A DNA stretch of 56,646 bases, from assembly GCA_949285835.1 (NCBI GenBank), contig CASEAR010000110.1, positions 1 through 56,646 of the forward strand, in the 5' to 3' direction. The translations under genes were made by a program, and so were the position numbers. The DNA comes from an uncultured Verrucomicrobiota bacterium. GTDB lineage: Bacteria; Verrucomicrobiota; Kiritimatiellia; RFP12; UBA3636. The notes beneath the pieces are model-generated. The model was not told the DNA's origin. It did not search any database and saw nothing but the letters and a program-made list of their open reading frames with translations. Below are positions 52,763 to 56,646 of the stretch, one piece after another. How positions within the stretch are numbered: position 1 is the stretch's first letter; each line of letters starts with the position of its first letter.

Positions 52763-52791
52763 ATTATCCCACACAATACTGTGCGAGTCAA
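52763..52791 (-). promoter_or_regulatory. Promoter of the pseudopilin gene
   Basis: Minus strand TTGACT (52786-52791), 17 bases, GATAAT (52763-52768), giving a ~70-base leader. The spacer contains a small palindrome (CACA-ATAC-TGTG). Confidence 0.65.
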
Positions 52792-52870
52792 TCACAAATC
52801 TGTACGAATCAATACGAAAAATCAAAAACCGGGCACCAGCAGCCGCCACGCGCAGATGGAGACACCGCAA

Positions 52871-53962
52871 TCATAAAACCATGCATCCATCCCCAGTCAC
52901 CAACGCCAGATCCTCTATCCTCACGCCGCCGAGCCCGGGATAGTACAATCCGGGCTCCACGGTGACGGTCATGCCTGCTGAAAGCATTCCACCTCTCGAC
53001 GAGAGGCGCGGCTCCTCGTGAATTTCAAGGCCGACGCCGTGTCCGGTGGAGTGAAAGAATCCCGAGGCTCCCTCCTCCCCGAAAGCCGTACGGAACCCGG
53101 ACACATAGAAGAAATCCGCGACTGCACGATGAACACTGGCCCCGGAAACACCGGGTCCGAGCATGCTGAGCGCAAGCTTCTGGGCTTCCTCTACGGCCTT
53201 GTACATATCCATGCGCCGTCCAGAAACGCGCCCGTTCGCAAATGTGCGCGTCATGTCGCCGTGATATCCGGTATCGAGACTGCGTGGAAAAATGTCTACA
53301 ACAATCCATTCTCCTGTCCTGAGCGGCCCATGGCCGCATTCATGCGGATTGACCGCCTGCTCCCCGCCCGCGGCAATAGTTCCCTCGTCTATGCAGCCGC
53401 GCTCCATGCACACCTTGCGAATCTCCGAACGCAGCATTTCCGACGTCAATGTTTTGCCGTCCAGATTCAGTATCCCATCTGAACCGGGAACAGCGTCCGC
53501 AATCATTCTGCCGGCGGCAGACATGGCCGCGCGGGCCGTATTCTGCACTTCTGCTATGAAAGAAACCTCCTCCGGGCTCTTTACCATTCTGGCCTGACGC
53601 AATCCGGCGTCCTCTCCGGGCACGGCGCGGATTCCCTCATCGTTAAGCGCAGCTGCCACGCAGAACGGGAAGTACCGTCCGGAACATATGACTTCCGCAG
53701 GCAGGCCCTCACGCACGAGCCACGCCTTCACAAGCGCCGCTTCCCCCCCGCGCTTCCGCACCCCCAGCAGCTGCGAATGTGAAACAACCTCGCATCCTCT
53801 CGCCTCCGAAAGAGCCCTTCCATACTCCATGTCATTCACAATAAGCACGCGCTTTTTGCCCGAAACCGCAACCACAACGTCGTCCGGCGCTGAGAAACCC
53901 GTCAGATAACGAATATCAGGGCATGAATCAGCATTCCCGACCATCACATACGTATTCTGCAT
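52871..53962 (-). CDS. M24 family metallopeptidase (Xaa-Pro aminopeptidase type)
   Basis: 363 residues. The N-terminal creatinase-like domain (RYLTGFSAPDDVVVAVSGKK) is followed by the pita-bread fold. Metal ligands: Asp in VVDIFPRSLDTGYHGDMTRT (both Asp), His in FHSTGHGVGLEIHEEPRL, Glu in VTVEPGLYYPGLGG, and Glu in VRIEDLALV. The family removes N-terminal residues preceding proline. No signal peptide; cytosolic. Convergent neither with the pseudopilin nor dnaA genes; it has its own upstream gap. Confidence 0.92.
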   Translation of the reverse strand: MQNTYVMVGNADSCPDIRYLTGFSAPDDVVVAVSGKKRVLIVNDMEYGRALSEARGCEVVSHSQLLGVRKRGGEAALVKAWLVREGLPAEVICSGRYFPFCVAAALNDEGIRAVPGEDAGLRQARMVKSPEEVSFIAEVQNTARAAMSAAGRMIADAVPGSDGILNLDGKTLTSEMLRSEIRKVCMERGCIDEGTIAAGGEQAVNPHECGHGPLRTGEWIVVDIFPRSLDTGYHGDMTRTFANGRVSGRRMDMYKAVEEAQKLALSMLGPGVSGASVHRAVADFFYVSGFRTAFGEEGASGFFHSTGHGVGLEIHEEPRLSSRGGMLSAGMTVTVEPGLYYPGLGGVRIEDLALVTGDGCMVL

Positions 53963-54434
53963 ATCCGCTCCCGTACCAACCTGTTTGTTAACTCATTTCA
54001 TCCACATGAGTTTGACACACAACATCATAAAACGCAATCCGCATAATTCTGACGGCCCGCGCAGCCGAGGCCAGCGCAAACGCCCGGCCGCATATTCCAT
54101 GCAAAAAAAGATGATACCTGACCGGGGAATAGTTGCATAACACGTTTGTTTCAAAAATGTTACACCAAAAAAACATTAAACCGCATCCAGTTCCTGACCG
54201 CAGCCGTTGAAGATGCTTGACGCATAAAAACTGTGCCTAAGTTAAGGAAAGACGCTGTAAATACGGGCTCCGGACAAGAAAGCGGCGGCGGCGGCACAGC
54301 CTGTTAACAACCTGTTAACAAACTCAAGATTCTTTTCGCTTGCGTGTTTTCTTCCGTTATGGGAACATCGCCCGTCGGAATGGAGGGGAAGAGATGTTTC
54401 TGCACTTTTCACGCTGTGCGGGAGCTTGCGAGAT
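53963..54434. other. Region upstream of dnaA with cctgttaacaa repeats
   Basis: AT-rich gap with two direct copies of cctgttaacaa (about 54300-54320), a looser third copy near 53980, and one 8-of-9 match to a DnaA box (tcatccaca, 53998-54006). No cluster of perfect DnaA boxes, so an origin cannot be claimed. Confidence 0.4.
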
Positions 54435-55838
54435 ATGGAAACGAATTTTGAGGCCCATGCCGGCGAGACATGGACAAGGGCATGCGGGATTGTCAAAGAA
54501 AAACTCGGAGAAGATAACTTTTCCAGGCTCATCGAGCCAATGGTTCCGGTTTCTTTCACCGACGGCATCCTCGTCATGCAGGTTGACAATGATTTTCTTA
54601 AAGCTTGGATAACGGAAAGTTATCTGGGACTGATACGCGACGCGGTGAGGCTTGCTTCCGGAAATTCCTTCGCCGAAGTGAACCTCACCGTTAGTAAGGA
54701 GCAGACTCCCCTGCCGGACGCCGGAATGCACGATCCGGCTCCGCACGAATCACACGCAGCAGAATACAGACCCTCGCGAAAATCCGCCCCCGGGGTTCCG
54801 CTGAACCCGGACTACACATTTGCAAACTTTGTAGTCGGACCGTCCAACAGTTTCGCGGAGGCTGCCGCGCGCGGGGTGGCGAAGAATCCCGGCACCGCGT
54901 ACAACCCGCTTTTCATATACGGGGAGACCGGCTTGGGGAAGACCCACATAATGCAGGCAATCGGCCGCGAGGCGATAAGCAGAAATCCGCGCTTGGTGGT
55001 CTGCTACACCTCGTCCGAAGATCTTCTTAACAACTATCTCGAGTCCCTGCGCAACAACACCACGTCTGAATTCAGGAAACGCTACAGAAATATCGACATA
55101 CTGCTCATCGACGATATACACTTCATGGCCAACAAAAAGGCCCTTCAGGAAGAGTTCTTCCACACGTTCAATACGCTTCAGAACAATCAGAAGCAGATTG
55201 TAATGACGAGCGACAGATCCCTGAACGACATAGAAGGCCTGGAGGAGCGCCTTGTCTCGCGCTTCCAACAGGGACTGATCACATCCATAGAGCGTCCGGA
55301 TTTCGAAACGCGGCTGGCCATCCTCAAGAACAAGCAGAAAAATGCGGTAACGAAAATTCCCGACAACATCCTCTACTTCATCGCCGAGAATATAACTTCC
55401 AACGTTCGGAAACTCGAGGGGGCGCTGACCAGAGTGCAGGTTCACGCGTCCATGATAACAAAATGCGAGCCGACTATCGACGATGTCCGCAGCCTGCTGC
55501 GGGACACTCTAGAACACGAGATGCAGCCGGATCTTACTTTCCATGAGATACAGAGAACCGTAGCCTCGCAGTACGGATTGACCATGTCGGACATGACCAG
55601 CACCGTACGCTCCCAGAACATAGCCTTCCCGCGGCAGGTGGCCATGTTCCTGTGCCGCAAGCTCACGAAGGCCTCTCTCCCGGAGATAGCCGGCGCATTT
55701 GAGAAAACGCACGCCACAATACTGCATGCGTGCAAAGCCGTAATGGACCGCATGTCCACGGATCACGATCAAATCCTGCGCATTGAAACAATCGTGCGCA
55801 AACTTGGCCGCGATCCGGAAACAACCATACGGTCGTGA
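54435..55838 (+). CDS. dnaA: Chromosomal replication initiator DnaA
   Basis: 467 residues. Domain I (ETWTRACGIVKEKLGEDNFS, FLKAWITESY), a short variable linker, the AAA+ domain with Walker A GETGLGKT (163-170), Walker B ILLIDDIHFM and sensor motif VMTSDRSLNDIEGLEERL, and domain IV with the DnaA-box-binding signature (ASLPEIAGAFEKTHATILHA). ATG 54435 is preferred over a TTG at 54426; GGGAG is about ten bases before it. dnaN does not follow; the downstream DNA carries mobile-element debris instead. Confidence 0.97.
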   Translation: METNFEAHAGETWTRACGIVKEKLGEDNFSRLIEPMVPVSFTDGILVMQVDNDFLKAWITESYLGLIRDAVRLASGNSFAEVNLTVSKEQTPLPDAGMHDPAPHESHAAEYRPSRKSAPGVPLNPDYTFANFVVGPSNSFAEAAARGVAKNPGTAYNPLFIYGETGLGKTHIMQAIGREAISRNPRLVVCYTSSEDLLNNYLESLRNNTTSEFRKRYRNIDILLIDDIHFMANKKALQEEFFHTFNTLQNNQKQIVMTSDRSLNDIEGLEERLVSRFQQGLITSIERPDFETRLAILKNKQKNAVTKIPDNILYFIAENITSNVRKLEGALTRVQVHASMITKCEPTIDDVRSLLRDTLEHEMQPDLTFHEIQRTVASQYGLTMSDMTSTVRSQNIAFPRQVAMFLCRKLTKASLPEIAGAFEKTHATILHACKAVMDRMSTDHDQILRIETIVRKLGRDPETTIRS

Positions 55839-55920
55839 CCCCGAAACTGCGCCTTTCTTGTTTTCCACGGGCTGCGCCCGTTTGCTCAGCGGCGGAAGCG
55901 GACGCCGCGTTGTTCAGCTT

Positions 55921-56284
55921 TCAGCTCTGATTTGCGATCCTCTCTTTTATTTGCAGCCCAGCGTGGCATCGTGTCCACTCCGCCGCCCCAGCGTCACGTC
56001 TCGATGCAGTCGAGTCTTTTTCCGCACAGGCTGATTTGCCCCGCCTTCGGATGCCAGGCGTTAAAATTGCCCCTGAGGTACACCTTTGCAGCTCGCGTCT
56101 CCAAAGTGTCCGCGAGACGCCGTATGCCTTTGCAAAGTCCGGAATGGAAATGCTGCTTGGCTTCGTCCTGAGCCCGTTATTCCATGCCTTGCCCAATCGT
56201 TCGCGGTCTTCAAACTTAAGATGTGCCCGAGGATGAGAATACCGGTATAGCCTGGGGATGAGAATACCGGGTATATTTTCCCAT
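55921..56284 (-). pseudogene. IS30-type transposase N-terminal remnant, frameshifted by a 25-bp tandem duplication
   Basis: From ATG 56284 (AAAGGAAACATC upstream) the frame reads MGKYTRYSHP and then stops after 22 codons. In the next frame the sequence continues SHPRAHLKFEDRERLGKAWN, SISIPDFAKAYGVSRTLWRR, an IS30-style helix-turn-helix. Removing one 25-bp copy (56231-56255) joins them into a normal start. The frame then ends at 55921 after ~100 codons, far short of the ~330 residues of the family, with no DDE catalytic region visible, so it is both frameshifted and truncated toward dnaA. A second reading, a fused 166-codon frame from 56421, has an acceptable ribosome site but an unnatural beginning. 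Confidence 0.65.
56231..56270 (-). repeat. Short tandem duplication (25-bp offset) in the transposase remnant
   Basis: The 15-base ggatgagaataccgg occurs at 56231-56245 and 56256-56270, each followed by tata (with one extra g in the second). The 25-base offset breaks the reading frame. Confidence 0.9.
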
Positions 56285-56536
56285 GATGTTTCCTTTCTGC
56301 GTGGATGCTGTTGAGGGATCCATTTCAGCAGAAAGCGAAACATCACTGTTTTCCAAGAAGGATCTGCCCGCATGGCGGCAATGGGAATTGAATTGCACAT
56401 CTTTTTGCCGTTTCTTTTCATGTCTGTAATCCTTCCTTTGGGTATGGACGTTACATTCTGCAGCTTTTCACTTTTGCTTCATGCTGAGAAATGCAAGTAA
56501 AATGACGCAGCGAGGGTGGTAGGATGGAGAAGATTT

Positions 56537-56646
56537 TCATGCGCAGGCTTTCTTGTTGAGGAACGATGGACGGGGGTAGTTTGTGAGAAGGTGCTGCAGG
56601 TAGGCGATTTCTTCGTCGGTCACCTTGTAGAAGTCGGTGTCTTTGG
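56537..56646 (-). CDS. C-terminal end of an unidentified gene, cut by window end
   Basis: The frame is open from the window edge to a TGA at 56537-56539 and encodes 36 residues ending DEEIAYLQHLLTN, PRPSFLNKKACA. It could be the end of a transposase or a short hypothetical protein; I do not recognise it. 56285-56536 between this and the transposase remnant holds no other supported gene. Confidence 0.4.
   Translation of the reverse strand, partial: KDTDFYKVTDEEIAYLQHLLTNYPRPSFLNKKACA

Noticed and set aside
53963..54434. Replication origin
   Set aside because: Only one imperfect DnaA box and no clear unwinding element next to a box cluster; not supportable from sequence alone.

Overview
The window carries a GC-rich, gene-dense bacterial chromosome segment from a member of the PVC superphylum, most likely a Lentisphaerota- or Kiritimatiellota-type gut or sediment carbohydrate degrader. 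The evidence is a very large GreA of the chlamydial kind (1087-3351), a DksA-lspA gene pair as in Chlamydiae, an orphan pseudopilin with a classic FTLIELLVVIAIIGILA leader, many secreted or cytosolic carbohydrate-active enzymes, and LpxL-type lipid A chemistry pointing to a Gram-negative envelope. The phylum assignment is inference; no rRNA gene is present.

Layout. 1-7165: the end of an ABC-F ATPase (uup), giant greA, tRNA-Glu and tRNA-Leu, a promoter followed by a long-hairpin RNA candidate (about 4455-4650), a metallophosphoesterase and guaB. 7480-10097: an AT-richer island with an NgoMIV-type (GCCGGC) restriction-modification system: XRE regulator, C5 methyltransferase, endonuclease and Vsr. 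The regulator and Vsr are both frameshifted; Vsr is broken by an exact 22-bp tandem duplication. 10687-26609: a plus-strand run of histone-H1-tailed DksA, lspA, DUF4340 protein, methyltransferase, epimerase, serpin, TM1266-like regulator, deoC, recN, rsfS (possible ATT start), lipid A acyltransferase, a KAE-repeat lipoprotein, sialate O-acetylesterase and GH36 alpha-galactosidase. 26791-34412: a complete minus-strand phosphate operon (DUF2490 outer-membrane protein, pstSCAB, phoU, phoB, phoR). 35263-38666: transketolase and a GH4 enzyme. 38959-39116: tRNA-Gly and tRNA-Lys. 39190-49169: a polysaccharide-use locus with two heparinase II/III-type lyases, an SGNH esterase and a LacI regulator on the minus strand, divergent from a GH106-like hydrolase; a 6-5-6 palindrome overlaps the minus-strand promoter. 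49178-49663: eight degenerate elements every ~65 bp, each with an alternating purine-pyrimidine tract. 49715-56646: P1B-type metal ATPase, pseudopilin, M24 peptidase, dnaA, a broken IS30-type transposase remnant (25-bp tandem duplication) and an unidentified truncated gene.

How it works together: the catabolic genes suggest capture of alpha-galactosides, acetylated sugars, uronate-containing and rhamnose-containing glycans, feeding the pentose phosphate pathway through transketolase and DeoC. The most unusual items are the Z-DNA-prone periodic array, the unassigned structured RNA candidate, and two unrelated mobile genes each inactivated near the 5' end by a short tandem duplication.
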